A stretch of 64,000 bases of DNA from Hymenobacter gummosus (GCF_003970915.1 NZ_RXOF01000009.1:124001-188000); one strand, 5' to 3'; numbered from the stretch's first letter, positions 17,756 to 27,106 are shown. Numbers and translations: made by a program. Notes: generated by a model from the sequence alone, not told the origin.

Positions 17756-19141
17756 CTAACCAAATAGTCCGCTCAAAACTTCATCGAGCCGTCCTACCGG
17801 GTGCACCTTTAGTCCAAAGCGCCCGAGGTCCAGGCCGCGGCCGTTAAACTGCGAAATGTACATTTCCTGGAAGCCCAGCTTCTCGGCTTCCGACAGACGC
17901 TGGTCGAGCCGGCTTACCGCCCGGATTTCCCCGCTCAGGCCTACTTCGGCCGCCAGGCACACGCCGCCGGGGATGGGAATGTCGTTCAGGGAGCTGACGA
18001 CCGCCGCGCACACGGCCGCATCGAGGGCCGGGTCTTCGAGGCGCAGGCCGCCGGCAATGTTGAGGAACACGTCGTGCTGGCCCAGGCGCAGGCCCGAGCG
18101 TTTCTCCAGCACCGCCAGCAGCATCTGCAGGCGCTTGGCGTCGAAGCCGGTGCTGCTGCGCTGGGGCGTGCCATAGGTGGAGGGCGTCACCAGCGCCTGC
18201 ACTTCCACCAGCAGCGGACGGTTGCCCTCCAGCGTGGCGCCGATGGCCACGCCGCTGAGCTGCTCGTCGCGCTGCGAAAGCAGAATCTCCGACGGGTTCG
18301 ACACCTGCCGCAGCCCCGAGCCCTGCATCTCGTAGATGCCCAGCTCGGAGGTGGAGCCGAAGCGGTTCTTGATGGTGCGCAGGATGCGGTAGGTGAGGTG
18401 CCGGTCGCCCTCAAACTGCAAGACCGTGTCCACCATGTGCTCCAGAATCTTGGGGCCGGCAATAGAGCCGTCCTTGGTGATGTGGCCGATGAGCAAGACC
18501 GGCACGCCGGTGTCCTTGGCGTATTTCAGCAGCTCGGTGGTGCACTCGCGCACCTGGCTCACCGAGCCCGCGCCCGACTCCACCAGCTGGCTGTGCAGCG
18601 TCTGAATGGAGTCGACCACGACCACGTTGGGCTGCAGCGCGTCGATCTGCTTGAAAATGTTCTGGGTGCTCGTCTCGGTGAGAATGTAGAGCCCGCCGTG
18701 CTGCTGGCCCATGCGCTCGGCCCGCATCTTGATCTGCTGCTCGCTCTCCTCCCCCGACACGTACAGGATGCGCAGATTCTTGAGCTGCATGGCAATCTGC
18801 AGCATCAGGGTGCTCTTGCCGATGCCGGGCTCACCGCCGATAAGCACCAACGAGCCGGGCACCAGGCCGCCGCCCAGCACGCGGTTCAACTCCCCGTCGT
18901 GGGTGTTCAGCCGCGACTCTTCCTCGTAGAGAATTTCGCCCAGGGGCTTGGGCCGGGCGGCCTTGCTGCTGGTGCCCACCGAGGTAGAGGCTTTCCAGGC
19001 AGTGGCGGGCGTCACTTCGGCCTTTTGCACCACTTCCTCCACGTAGGTATTCCACTCGCCGCAGCTGGGGCAGCGGCCAATCCACTTGGCACTCTGGGCG
19101 CCGCAGTTCTGGCAGAAATAAACAGTCTTGATTTTGGCCAT
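17756..19141 (-). CDS. radA: DNA repair protein RadA
   Basis: A 461-residue RecA-like ATPase that helps process recombination intermediates by driving branch migration. The N-terminal zinc finger has Cys10, Cys13, Cys24 and Cys27. The Walker A motif GGEPGIGKST spans residues 101-110. The RadA-specific KNRFG motif is present in RTIKNRFGSTSE. The C-terminal Lon-protease-like domain (GGLRLEDPALDAAVCAAVVS) completes the normal architecture and length. It stands alone, divergent from the gene at 19307. Confidence 0.97.
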   Translation of the reverse strand: MAKIKTVYFCQNCGAQSAKWIGRCPSCGEWNTYVEEVVQKAEVTPATAWKASTSVGTSSKAARPKPLGEILYEEESRLNTHDGELNRVLGGGLVPGSLVLIGGEPGIGKSTLMLQIAMQLKNLRILYVSGEESEQQIKMRAERMGQQHGGLYILTETSTQNIFKQIDALQPNVVVVDSIQTLHSQLVESGAGSVSQVRECTTELLKYAKDTGVPVLLIGHITKDGSIAGPKILEHMVDTVLQFEGDRHLTYRILRTIKNRFGSTSELGIYEMQGSGLRQVSNPSEILLSQRDEQLSGVAIGATLEGNRPLLVEVQALVTPSTYGTPQRSSTGFDAKRLQMLLAVLEKRSGLRLGQHDVFLNIAGGLRLEDPALDAAVCAAVVSSLNDIPIPGGVCLAAEVGLSGEIRAVSRLDQRLSEAEKLGFQEMYISQFNGRGLDLGRFGLKVHPVGRLDEVLSGLFG

Positions 19142-19275
19142 CGGGCTGGTCGGAGCTAAAAGAAAAGAATGCTTCTGGCTGCTAAAAAGTTTGGCAAGAA
19201 CGGGCTTTTTGCCGGCTTCCGAACGGGGACGCCGACGCCGCAGGGCAGACCCGCCTCGGTAAGCAGGCGGCCCGC

Positions 19276-19283
19276 TATATTGG
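19276..19283 (+). promoter_or_regulatory. Possible -7 promoter element
   Basis: TATATTGG matches the Bacteroidota TAnnTTTG -7 box at seven of eight positions. It lies 23 bases before the start codon at 19307. Confidence 0.35.
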
Positions 19284-19306
19284 GCCGAAATCTTCTCTCA
19301 ACTCCC

Positions 19307-19765
19307 ATGAACTACTTGCGTCATCTTCTCGGCACCGGCCTGCTGCTGGCGGCCGCCGGCACTGGCTACGCCCAGGGCGTAGTGCCCACGCCCACGCCCG
19401 ACATGGCCACGGTGGTGTTCTACCGCCCGCCCATGCTGGCGCAGGCCGCCACCAACTTCACCGTGCGCGCCAACGGCGCCGAGCTGTGCCGCCTCAGCAA
19501 CAAGCGCTACTTCGTGGTCAAGCTCAAGCCCGGCGAAACCTCCTTCACCTCCGTAGCCGGCGGCCTGAACCTGCCCGATCAGGACAAGTTCGACCTGACC
19601 CTGGAGCCCGGCAAGGTGTACTACGTGCAGGGCGACGTGAAAACCCGCCTGATGACCGTGAAAATGGTGTTTACGGAAGTCACCGAGTCGACCTACAAGA
19701 AGAAGAACGCCGAGCTGAAGCCCGACAACTGCGGCCAGGAAGCCGCCCCGGCCTCCGGCAAGTAG
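19307..19765 (+). CDS. DUF2846-type secreted protein
   Basis: A 152-residue secreted protein. The start at 19307 gives the signal MNYLRHLLGTGLLLAAAGTG. The body follows the DUF2846 pattern: MATVVFYRPP, then a short ligand-like loop, NKRYFVVKLKPGETSF, and a final beta segment EPGKVYYVQGDVK. The fold is a small beta-sandwich of unknown role, probably periplasmic. The Cys residues in ELCRLS and DNCGQ may pair. A G+C-rich hairpin follows the gene. Confidence 0.75.
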   Translation: MNYLRHLLGTGLLLAAAGTGYAQGVVPTPTPDMATVVFYRPPMLAQAATNFTVRANGAELCRLSNKRYFVVKLKPGETSFTSVAGGLNLPDQDKFDLTLEPGKVYYVQGDVKTRLMTVKMVFTEVTESTYKKKNAELKPDNCGQEAAPASGK

Positions 19766-19799
19766 GCCCGCGTCGCCGTCCGCCGTTGCTGCCCTGAAC

Positions 19800-19833
19800 C
19801 CGCGGCCCGCCCTACCCGGCGGGCCGCGGCTTT
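19800..19833 (+). terminator. Hairpin terminator, weak T-run
   Basis: A perfect 12-bp stem (19800-19811 with 19818-19829) is followed only by CTTT. It is probably the end of the DUF2846 transcript. Confidence 0.6.
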
Positions 19834-19961
19834 ACCGGGGTATGCCGAGGCCGGCCCCGACCTCCGACGCGCTACTGCCACCCCACCGGGCGTCGTTGAC
19901 ATACATACTTGCGGGTGGCAGCCGGAGTCGTGTACTTTTAATGCTATTACCTGCCCTTCGC

Positions 19962-21761
19962 ATGAAACACTTCTCCTCCCCGGCTCTTCTGTCTTTGCTT
20001 GTTGGACTGTTGGCGGCCAGTGGCGCCCGGGCCCAGGCTACCCAGAACTACGGCTTCAACGACCACGAAATCCTGCTGCGGGCCCCTTCCGACGGCCACC
20101 ACGGCCTGGGCTGGTACGGCTTGGCCAGCAGCAGCAAGAACTGGCTGGGCCAGAACATCGACGGGCCGGTGCTCTACGGCTACACGGGCGGGGTGCTGGG
20201 CATCAACCGCGGCGGCGCCCGCGCCTCGGTGCTGACGTGGAACTACAACGGCAACGTCGGCATCGGCCTCAACGACCCGCTGTACCGGCTGCACGTCGCC
20301 GGGGCGGGCTACTTCACCGGCGCCCTGACCACTACCGGGGCCTTGGGCGTGGGCGGCAACGCGACCATTGCGGGCACGCTGAGCAGCACCGGCACGCTCA
20401 GCGGCTCTACGCTGGGCGTGGGCACGGCCGCTCCCGCGCTGCTGCTGCACTTGCTGCGCGACGACACCCCCGCCATCCGCATGGAGCAAACCAACACCGG
20501 CGGCTTCACGGCGCAAACCTGGGACATCGGGGCCAACGAGGCCAACTTCTTCGTGCGCGACCTGACCGGTGGCTTCCGCCTGCCCTTCCGCATCCGGCCC
20601 GGGGCGCCCACCAGCTCCGTCGACATCAGCGCCACCGGCAACGTGGGCATCGGCACCAATAGCCCGCAGGCCAAGCTGGACGTGCAGGGCAACGTGAAAA
20701 TCCTGGGCGCCAACACGTTGGAATTCGGCGCGGGCGTGGCGAACAAGCAGGCCGCCGCGGGCACCATCGGCTACGGCAACCTCACGGCCGACGCGCTGAA
20801 CATTGTGGGGGCGGGCACCACCAATAATGACCGTAAAATAGAGCTGCACGCTGGCGGGGGCGTTACCGTACAGGGCGGCGCCTCGGCCAGCGGGCTTACC
20901 CTGCGCGTGGCCAACGGCAATACGCCCGGCCTGCGCCTGGACCAGCTCGGGGCCGGCGGCTGGGGCACCCAGGTCTGGGACCTGGCCGGTAACGAGGCCA
21001 ACTTTTTTGTGCGCGACGTGACCAATGGCTCCCGCCTGCCCTTCCGCATCCGGCCCGGCGCGCCTACCAGTTCCCTCGACATCAGCGCGGCGGGCAACGT
21101 GGGCGTCGGGCTGGCGGCCCCGCAAGCCAAGCTGCACGTGGACGGGAGCGTGAAAATCAACGCGGCCAACACCCTGGAATTTGGGGCCGGCCTCACCGGC
21201 AAGCAAACCGACGCGGGCACCATCGGCTACGGTAACCTGACGGCCGACGCGCTGAACATTGTGGGCGCCGGCACCAGCACCGCCGACCGCAAAGTGGCCA
21301 TCTACTCGGAAGGCGGCCTAACGGTAACCGGCAACCTGACCCTCAACGGCGTGGTAGCCTCCAGCTCCGACGCCCGCCTGAAAACCGCCGTGCGGCCCCT
21401 TGCCGGTGCCCTGGCCGGGGTGCAGGCCCTACGGGGGCGGCGGTACCGCTTCAAGCCCGGGCAGGGGCCGCAGGGCGAGCAGCTGGGTTTCCTGGCCCAG
21501 GAGCTGGAGCAGGTGTACCCCGAGCTGGTCAGCACCGGCCCCGACGGGCTCAAGGCCGTCAACTACGCCCAGCTCACGCCGGTGCTGGTGGAGGCCCTGA
21601 AGGAGCAGCAGCGGCAGATCGAGCAGCTGCGGGCCGAGGTGGCCGCCGGGCAGGCCCAGCTGCGCCAGCAGCAGGCCCAGGCCAGCGCCGGCACCGTCGC
21701 CCTGGAGCAGCGGCTGCGGGCCCTGGAAAACCTGCTGGGCGCCAGAGCCGGCGGAAAGTAA
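19962..21761 (+). CDS. Secreted fibre-like protein with S74 intramolecular chaperone end
   Basis: A 599-residue secreted protein (MKHFSSPALLSLLVGLLAAS, cleavage near ARAQ). The middle is built of beta-helical repeats with NVGIG-type motifs, as in trimeric fibres. Two consecutive blocks of about 140 residues are near duplicates; both contain NEANFFVRD, LPFRIRPGAPTSS and GTIGYGNLTADALNIVGAG. The C-terminus has the S74 chaperone signature (SSDARLKTAVRPL, EQLGFLAQELEQVYPELV) followed by a coiled coil rich in Gln. In phage fibres this domain cleaves itself off; here the protein appears to be a host surface fibre. A paralog lies at 46620. Confidence 0.85.
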   Translation: MKHFSSPALLSLLVGLLAASGARAQATQNYGFNDHEILLRAPSDGHHGLGWYGLASSSKNWLGQNIDGPVLYGYTGGVLGINRGGARASVLTWNYNGNVGIGLNDPLYRLHVAGAGYFTGALTTTGALGVGGNATIAGTLSSTGTLSGSTLGVGTAAPALLLHLLRDDTPAIRMEQTNTGGFTAQTWDIGANEANFFVRDLTGGFRLPFRIRPGAPTSSVDISATGNVGIGTNSPQAKLDVQGNVKILGANTLEFGAGVANKQAAAGTIGYGNLTADALNIVGAGTTNNDRKIELHAGGGVTVQGGASASGLTLRVANGNTPGLRLDQLGAGGWGTQVWDLAGNEANFFVRDVTNGSRLPFRIRPGAPTSSLDISAAGNVGVGLAAPQAKLHVDGSVKINAANTLEFGAGLTGKQTDAGTIGYGNLTADALNIVGAGTSTADRKVAIYSEGGLTVTGNLTLNGVVASSSDARLKTAVRPLAGALAGVQALRGRRYRFKPGQGPQGEQLGFLAQELEQVYPELVSTGPDGLKAVNYAQLTPVLVEALKEQQRQIEQLRAEVAAGQAQLRQQQAQASAGTVALEQRLRALENLLGARAGGK

Positions 21762-21860
21762 GACGCGCTGCCGGGCCTCCGGCTGTATTCTGCTACCTTG
21801 GGCCGAAACCCCGCCGCCGCGGGGCGGTTGCTTTCGTGTAGACCTTCCAGCCCGCTTGCC

Positions 21861-23261
21861 ATGCTCACTACCGCTACGCTCACCGCCGAAGACCTCACCG
21901 TGGTGCCCACCCTGCATGGCTTGCCCGACGAGGTGCTGCACTGGCTGCTGGCCCACGGCGAGCCGCGCGAGGCGCCCGTGGGCAACGAGATTTTCCGCCC
22001 CGGCGAGCCGGCCGAATACATGCTCATCCTGCTGCGCGGGGCCATTCAGCTCTGGCGCGAGCAGAACGGCCACCGGGAGCCTATTCTGCGCCTCGAAGCC
22101 CCGATGATAACGGGCGTGCTGCCCTACTCCCGCCTGCGCCAGGTTATGGCCCTGGCCGTGGTGACGGTGGACGCGACCCTGCTCCTGCTGCACCGCGACC
22201 ATTTTCCGGAGCTGGAGCGCGTCAGCCCCGAGCTGGTGCAGCGCCTGGTGGGCCTGATGAGCGACCGGGTGCGCGAGGAGGCCCGCACCCAGGAGCGCGA
22301 CGACAAGCTGCGCGCCCTGGGCAAGCTCTCCGCCGGCCTGGCCCACGAGCTGAACAACCCCGCCGCCGCCATCAGCCGCTCGGCGGCGGCGCTGGCGGCC
22401 CGCAACGGGGCCGAGCCCATGCTGCTGCAGGAGCTGCTTGCCGCCGGCGTATCGGCCGAGCAACTGCCGGGCATCTTCATGCTGGCCAGCCACTCTATGC
22501 TGCCCGGCGCCTCGCTCTCGGCCCTCGAAAAAGCCGACTGCGAGGAGGAGCTGGAAGACTGGCTGATGGACCAGGGCCTCGACGACGTGCACGGCCTGGC
22601 CGTGGGCCTGCTCAGCGGCGGCCTCGATGCCGACGTGCTGGCCCCGGTGCTGAAGGAACTGCCCGCCGCCGCCCGCCCCATTGCCTTGCGCTGGCTCGAA
22701 GGCCAGCTCACCAGCCGCCAGCTGGTGCACGACATTCAGGAGGCTTCCCGGCGCATTTCGGAGCTGGTCCGCAACGTGAAGGACTACTCCCACATGGACC
22801 GCGCCGGCGGTTTCGTGCCCACCGATATCCACGGCGGCCTCGATAGCACCTTGGCCCTGCTCAGCTACCCGCTGCGCCAGCACCGCATCCACATCGTGCG
22901 CGACTACGCTCCCGGCCTGCTCAGCATCATGGGCCAGCCCGGCGCCCTGAACCAGATTTGGACCAACCTGCTCGACAACGCCATCGACGCCCTGCCCGCC
23001 GAGGGCACCATCACCCTGCGCACCCGCCGCAGCGGGGAGTTTGCCCAGGTCTGCATCGAGGACGACGGCCCCGGCATTCCGGCCGAGGTGCTGCCCCACA
23101 TCTTCGAGCCCTTCTTCACCACCAAGCCCATGGGCGAAGGCACCGGCATGGGCCTCGATATTGCCCGCCGCATCGTCCTCAGCCACGGGGGCCGCATCAA
23201 CGTCAGCTCCCGCCCCGGCCGCACCGAGTTCTGCATCTGGCTGCCGATGGAAACGGAGTAG
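21861..23261 (+). CDS. Soluble sensor histidine kinase with cyclic-nucleotide-binding-like domain
   Basis: A 466-residue kinase with no membrane segment. Residues 1-130 resemble a cNMP-binding/CRP-type sensor domain (EIFRPGEPAEYMLILLRGAI). The phospho-acceptor box is AGLAHELNNP with His162. A long helical region follows, then the ATPase domain with N box (NLLDNAIDAL), G1 (DDGPGIP) and G2 (GEGTGMGLDIA). The start at 21861 follows a short leader. No response regulator gene is adjacent, so it is an orphan kinase; its partner and ligand are unknown. Confidence 0.88.
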   Translation: MLTTATLTAEDLTVVPTLHGLPDEVLHWLLAHGEPREAPVGNEIFRPGEPAEYMLILLRGAIQLWREQNGHREPILRLEAPMITGVLPYSRLRQVMALAVVTVDATLLLLHRDHFPELERVSPELVQRLVGLMSDRVREEARTQERDDKLRALGKLSAGLAHELNNPAAAISRSAAALAARNGAEPMLLQELLAAGVSAEQLPGIFMLASHSMLPGASLSALEKADCEEELEDWLMDQGLDDVHGLAVGLLSGGLDADVLAPVLKELPAAARPIALRWLEGQLTSRQLVHDIQEASRRISELVRNVKDYSHMDRAGGFVPTDIHGGLDSTLALLSYPLRQHRIHIVRDYAPGLLSIMGQPGALNQIWTNLLDNAIDALPAEGTITLRTRRSGEFAQVCIEDDGPGIPAEVLPHIFEPFFTTKPMGEGTGMGLDIARRIVLSHGGRINVSSRPGRTEFCIWLPMETE

Positions 23262-23290
23262 GCTGCCCTTTCTCACGGCAACGAAAGACC

Positions 23291-23342
23291 GTCATATCGA
23301 GCCCCGCGAGACATCTCGTGTGCTGACTTCCACAAGTAATTC
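23291..23342. repeat. Interspersed repeat, copy 1
   Basis: A 51-base element, GTCATATCGAGC through CCACAAGTAATT, repeated with a handful of changes at 41064-41115. It contains an internal inverted repeat (CGAGACATCTCG-like). A short hairpin (CCTCTCG...CGAGAGG) follows it. Confidence 0.8.
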
Positions 23343-23397
23343 CTCTCGTCCAGCGAGAGGATTACTATCGAGTGAACGGCGGTACAACCAACAAAAA

Positions 23398-23424
23398 AAG
23401 CCCGCCGGGAAGGCGGGCTTTTTC
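23398..23424. terminator. Bidirectional terminator
   Basis: A 9-bp stem (23398-23406 with 23412-23420) has A residues on the left and T residues on the right. It serves both the kinase gene and the convergent rplU-rpmA operon. Confidence 0.88.
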
Positions 23425-23447
23425 GGTGCTCAAGGAGCAGCGGTTAC

Positions 23448-23726
23448 TTAAGCAGCAGCTTCTTCAGCAGCGGCAGCCGGTACCACCGTCACGAACGAAC
23501 GGTCTTTGCGGCCTTTGCGGAACTGAACCGTGCCGTCAACCAGCGCGAACAGGGTGTGGTCTTTGCCGATACCCACGTTCTGGCCGGGGTGGTGCTTGGT
23601 GCCGCGCTGACGCACGATTACGTTGCCGGCAATGGCCAGCTGGCCACCGTAAAGTTTCACGCCGAGACGCTTGCTATGCGATTCGCGGCCGTTGTTGGAG
23701 CTACCTACGCCTTTCTTGTGTGCCAT
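23448..23726 (-). CDS. rpmA: 50S ribosomal protein L27
   Basis: A 92-residue protein of the large ribosomal subunit, near the peptidyl-transferase centre. It starts [20 protein letters not shown] and has the family core [19 protein letters not shown]. The Bacteroidota-style C-terminal tail is rich in Ala and Glu. It is second in the rplU-rpmA operon, although an A+T-rich inverted repeat fills most of the 108-base gap between the two genes. Confidence 0.98.
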   Translation of the reverse strand: MAHKKGVGSSNNGRESHSKRLGVKLYGGQLAIAGNVIVRQRGTKHHPGQNVGIGKDHTLFALVDGTVQFRKGRKDRSFVTVVPAAAAEEAAA

Positions 23727-23735
23727 GGTGTTTTA

Positions 23736-23824
23736 CAATTAAAAATTAAAAATGAAGAATTAAAAATCTGGCTACGGGAAGCCCCAACGGCCATTTTTAA
23801 TTTTTAATTCTCAATTTTTAATTG
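23736..23824. repeat. A+T-rich inverted repeat between rplU and rpmA
   Basis: Two 32-base imperfect arms made of AATTAAAAAT-type words (23736-23767 and 23793-23824) flank a 25-base G+C-richer loop. The base composition is unlike everything around it. Confidence 0.8.
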
Positions 23825-23834
23825 AGTTCCGGCC

Positions 23835-24143
23835 TTAGCCGATGCTGTTGATCATTACTTTGGTGTAGTCCTGGCGGTGCGTGTTGAGCTTCTTGTAGCC
23901 CTTACGACGCTTCTTCTTGAAGACAATCACCTTGTCGCCGCGTACGTGGCCGAGGATGGTGCCTTTCACTTTAATGTCCGACAGGAAGGGGGCGCCCACG
24001 CTCAGGGTGCCGTTGTTGTCGGTCAGCAGTACATTGCCCAGTTCTACTTCGTCGCCGACGTTGCCGGCCAGTTTGTGGGCGTACACAAATTTATTGGCTT
24101 CGACTTTCGTCTGCTTGCCGGCTATGTCTACGATTGCGTACAT
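23835..24143 (-). CDS. rplU: 50S ribosomal protein L21
   Basis: A 102-residue large-subunit ribosomal protein. It starts MYAIVDIAGKQTKVEANKF and contains the family motif KVIVFKKKRRKGYKK that contacts 23S rRNA. It is the first gene of the rplU-rpmA operon and divergent from nrdB, with a 482-base control region between them. Confidence 0.98.
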   Translation of the reverse strand: MYAIVDIAGKQTKVEANKFVYAHKLAGNVGDEVELGNVLLTDNNGTLSVGAPFLSDIKVKGTILGHVRGDKVIVFKKKRRKGYKKLNTHRQDYTKVMINSIG

Positions 24144-24299
24144 CGGTTCTCCGCGGGTTTTCTGAAAATGGAAGGCAAAAGTACGAGGTCGGTTTCACAT
24201 TACCAAACCTAACGCGCTAATCCTCTTGTACTCGCCCGGTTTTTCCTGCCCGGTCACCCCAAGCAGGAACGCGCTACGCTGGTATGCGAATAGTATTTT

Positions 24300-24348
24300 T
24301 GTGGACAACTTGAATTGTCAACAGCGCAAATGTGGAAAACTTTTGCGC
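24300..24348. promoter_or_regulatory. Cluster of DnaA-box-like words upstream of nrdB
   Basis: TGTGGACAA (24300-24308) and TGTGGAAAAC (24331-24340) are, read on the other strand, TTGTCCACA and TTTTCCACA; the latter fits the DnaA box TTWTNCACA. The second word is flanked by GCGCAAA and TTTGCGC, forming a dyad. The 13-mer TGTGGAAAACTTT recurs exactly upstream of nrdA at 30641. The rest of the 482-base gap 24144-24625 shows no gene. Confidence 0.55.
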
Positions 24349-24477
24349 AAAGCTGGGTTTTTCGCAGAATCGTTGGGTTTTGCCGGGAAACCGGCGCCGG
24401 ACCAGCGGCCGGCCGCTTAGCGAAAAATTAACAGAGAAAAAAGCGGCCAACCGCCGGGCGGCTTGGGCTGGTCGGGC

Positions 24478-24485
24478 TATCTTTG
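24478..24485 (+). promoter_or_regulatory. -7 promoter element of nrdB
   Basis: TATCTTTG matches the Bacteroidota TAnnTTTG consensus exactly. It gives a leader of roughly 140 bases before the nrdB start at 24626. No good -33 TTTG is seen at the expected distance. Confidence 0.5.
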
Positions 24486-24625
24486 GTCTTCTGTCGGCCG
24501 GAGCCAGCCACTTGCGGCGGCCCGGGCACCGCGCCGAACAATTGCCGCCGGCCGCGGTTGGCTTCCTCAGTTGCCGCGTGGCGCCCCGCCTTTTTACCCG
24601 ACCGTTTCATCCCTGTTGCCAGCCT

Positions 24626-25588
24626 ATGGAACCGCTCTTAGTTGAAAACCCCAACCGCTTCGTGCTCTTCCCGATCCAGCACGACGACGTGTGGCAGATG
24701 TACAAGAAAGCCGAAGCTTCCTTTTGGACGGCCGAGGAAATTGACCTCTCGCAGGACCAGAAAGACTGGGAAAGCCTGAACGACAACGAGCGGCATTTCA
24801 TCCAGCACGTGCTGGCCTTCTTTGCCGCCTCCGACGGCATCGTGAACGAGAACCTCGCGGTGAACTTCATGCAGGAAGTGCAGATGCCCGAGGCGCGCTG
24901 CTTCTACGGCTTCCAGGTGATGATGGAAAACATCCACTCGGAAACCTATTCCCTGCTGATTGACACCTACGTCAAGGACCCGAAGCAGAAGGATTACCTC
25001 TTCAATGCGCTGGAAACCGTGCCGGCCGTGACCAAGAAGGGCAACTGGGCCCTGAAGTGGATCAACTCCGAAAACTTCACCGAGCGCCTGATTGCCTTTG
25101 CCGCCGTGGAGGGCATCTTCTTCTCCGGCTCGTTCTGCTCCATCTTCTGGCTGAAAAAGCGGGGCCTGATGCCGGGCCTGACCTTCTCGAACGAGCTGAT
25201 TTCGCGCGACGAAGGCCTGCACTGCGACTTCGCCTGCCTGCTCTACGAGAAATACCTGCAGAACAAGCTGCCCCAGGAGCGCGTGCACGAAATCATCCGC
25301 GACGCGGTGAGCATCGAGCAGGAGTTTGTGACCGACGCGCTGCCCGTGAACCTGATCGGCATGAATGCCCAGGCCATGTCGCAGTACATCGAGTTTGTGG
25401 CCGACCGCCTGCTGGTGTCCCTGGGCTACGCGAAAATCTACAACTCCACGAACCCCTTCGACTTCATGGAAATGATTTCGCTGCAGGGCAAGACGAACTT
25501 CTTCGAGAAGCGCGTGGCCGAGTACCAGAAAGCCGGCGTGATGAGCGACCGGGAGCAGAACGTCTTCTCGCTCGACGAGGATTTCTAA
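24626..25588 (+). CDS. nrdB: Class I ribonucleotide reductase, small (radical-generating) subunit
   Basis: A 320-residue subunit that houses the di-iron cofactor and passes the radical to NrdA for making deoxyribonucleotides. The start at 24626 ([19 protein letters not shown]) gives the normal length. Likely iron ligands are Asp40, Glu101 and His104, with a second set in [15 protein letters not shown]. Tyr108, in HSETY, matches the radical tyrosine, so this appears to be a tyrosyl-radical type. nrdA is about 5 kb downstream on the same strand with unrelated genes between. A terminator follows directly. Confidence 0.96.
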   Translation: MEPLLVENPNRFVLFPIQHDDVWQMYKKAEASFWTAEEIDLSQDQKDWESLNDNERHFIQHVLAFFAASDGIVNENLAVNFMQEVQMPEARCFYGFQVMMENIHSETYSLLIDTYVKDPKQKDYLFNALETVPAVTKKGNWALKWINSENFTERLIAFAAVEGIFFSGSFCSIFWLKKRGLMPGLTFSNELISRDEGLHCDFACLLYEKYLQNKLPQERVHEIIRDAVSIEQEFVTDALPVNLIGMNAQAMSQYIEFVADRLLVSLGYAKIYNSTNPFDFMEMISLQGKTNFFEKRVAEYQKAGVMSDREQNVFSLDEDF

Positions 25589-25613
25589 GCCGGCTCCGAC
25601 CCCCAAATACGCG

Positions 25614-25645
25614 AAGCCCGCGGCCGACTAGCCGCGGGCTTTTTC
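25614..25645 (+). terminator. Intrinsic terminator after nrdB
   Basis: A 10-bp stem (25614-25623 with 25632-25641) is followed by TTTTT. It shows that nrdB is transcribed apart from the genes downstream. Confidence 0.9.
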
Positions 25646-25731
25646 GTGACCACTCCCGGCGACTTAAACCCGGCGGCAGGCTCGGCAGTACAGGCAAATC
25701 GGACCGTCCTGCCTCCTTAGCCGTTGCTTTT

Positions 25732-25944
25732 ATGATTACGCCACCTACCGTCCCGGTTGCCCATCCCGAATACATTCACAACCCCTGCCTGGCCTGCCGC
25801 CGCCCGTTGCGGCTGAATGGGCAACAGGCATTTACCACCTGCAGCTGCCTCAACTACGGCCGCAGCGTGACGGTGGCCGCGCTGGCGGCCGGCGTGGGGG
25901 CCGTGGCCCTGCTGGGCTTGCTGTGGCTGAGCCGCCGCGGGTAA
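25732..25944 (+). CDS. Small membrane protein with Cys-rich head
   Basis: A 70-residue protein beginning MITPPTVPVAHPEYIHNPC. The N-terminal half has CLAC and, 20 or so residues later, CSC, a possible small zinc ribbon. The C-terminal half is one membrane helix (VAALAAGVGAVALLGLLWL) ending in SRRG, so the head may be outside or inside depending on topology. I do not recognise the family. Its own start follows the nrdB terminator. It is convergent with the phosphoesterase gene, 31 bases apart. Confidence 0.6.
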   Translation: MITPPTVPVAHPEYIHNPCLACRRPLRLNGQQAFTTCSCLNYGRSVTVAALAAGVGAVALLGLLWLSRRG

Positions 25945-25975
25945 GCGGAGTTCCTGACGGCTCACCCCACTGCGC

Positions 25976-27106
25976 CTACAGCGCTACTACCCGCACCACC
26001 TGCGTCGTGCCGCCGCTGACGAGCTGCACGTAATACACCCCGGGGCGCAGGCCGTTGCGGGCCCAGCCAAGCCGGTGCCAGCCGGCCCCGGTCGGGCCCT
26101 GGTGCAGCACGGCTACCTCCTGGCCCAGGCCGTTGAGCACCCGCAGGCGCGCGTCGGTGGGGGCGGGCAGGAAGAACTCCACGGTGGCTTCGGCGTCGAA
26201 GGGGTTCGGGACCACCGGGAACAGCCGGGCCGTGGGGCTGGGGGCGCGGCGCAGCGTGTAGCTGTCGATGAGGCGCTGGCGGCGGGTGAAGAACTGCAGG
26301 TGCAGGCTGTCGGCGTTGGCCTGCAACAGCAGGGCCCCGTAGTCGCCGTTGAAGCTGAAGCGGCTCTGGGGCACGGGCTGCATGCGCACGTTGTAGATGC
26401 TGCGCCCACCCAGGCCGTTGACGATGTAAACCAGACTATCCTGCTCCAGCCGCTCGTAGTGGTGGTCGTGGCCGGCCAGCACCACGGAGGCGCCCCACTC
26501 CCGGAAGGGCCACTGCAGGGCCGGGGTGTTGCCGTGGTAGCCCGAGGAGTAGGGCGCGTGGTGGAAGTACACCACCTTCCAGGGCTCGGGCGCGGCGGCC
26601 AGGGCGGCCCGCAGCCACTGGGCCTGGCGCGAAGTGCTGCCGATGCCGTCGGGCTCTTGCGGGTCGCTGTTGAGGGCGAAGAAGTGCACGTTGCCCCGCA
26701 CAAACTCGTAGTAGCGGCCGTTGCCGGGCAAGGTGAAATAGCGGCGGTACGGTTCCCCGTTGCTGGTGTAGTAGTCGTGGTTGCCGAGCGAGGGGAAAAA
26801 GCGGTTGGTGCTGGCGCTGGGCCCGTAGCGGCCGCGGTAGTTGCCGATGTACTCGTGGTAATACTGCCCGATGTTCTGGTCGATGGTGAGCGAGTCGCCC
26901 ACGTCGTAGTTGTTGTCGCCCAGGGTAATGATAAAATCCGGATTCCAGCTTTTGACCAGCGCGGCCACGTCGCGCTCGGCCGGGCCGGCGTAGCCATAGT
27001 CGCCGATGGCGGCGAAGCGCTGGGCCTGGGCCGGCAGCGTGAGCAGGCTGAAGCCCGCAAGCAGGCCGAAGAAAGCAGTGCGGAGGGAGGGGAAAAAGTG
27101 CGGCAT
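25976..27106 (-). CDS. Secreted calcineurin-like metallophosphoesterase with T9SS sorting domain
   Basis: A 376-residue exported enzyme, related to purple acid phosphatases, that cleaves phosphate esters. The start at 27106 gives the signal MPHFFPSLRTAFFGLLAGFS. The metal-binding motifs are in order: GDYG, GDNNYD, GNHDYY, and GHDHHYE. The last 80 residues form a type A T9SS sorting domain (VVPNPFDAEATVEFFLP through GVYYVQLVSG). It should be released or anchored at the cell surface, where it may scavenge phosphate. No Pho box is evident in the A+T-richer 484-base upstream gap. Confidence 0.9.
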   Translation of the reverse strand: MPHFFPSLRTAFFGLLAGFSLLTLPAQAQRFAAIGDYGYAGPAERDVAALVKSWNPDFIITLGDNNYDVGDSLTIDQNIGQYYHEYIGNYRGRYGPSASTNRFFPSLGNHDYYTSNGEPYRRYFTLPGNGRYYEFVRGNVHFFALNSDPQEPDGIGSTSRQAQWLRAALAAAPEPWKVVYFHHAPYSSGYHGNTPALQWPFREWGASVVLAGHDHHYERLEQDSLVYIVNGLGGRSIYNVRMQPVPQSRFSFNGDYGALLLQANADSLHLQFFTRRQRLIDSYTLRRAPSPTARLFPVVPNPFDAEATVEFFLPAPTDARLRVLNGLGQEVAVLHQGPTGAGWHRLGWARNGLRPGVYYVQLVSGGTTQVVRVVAL

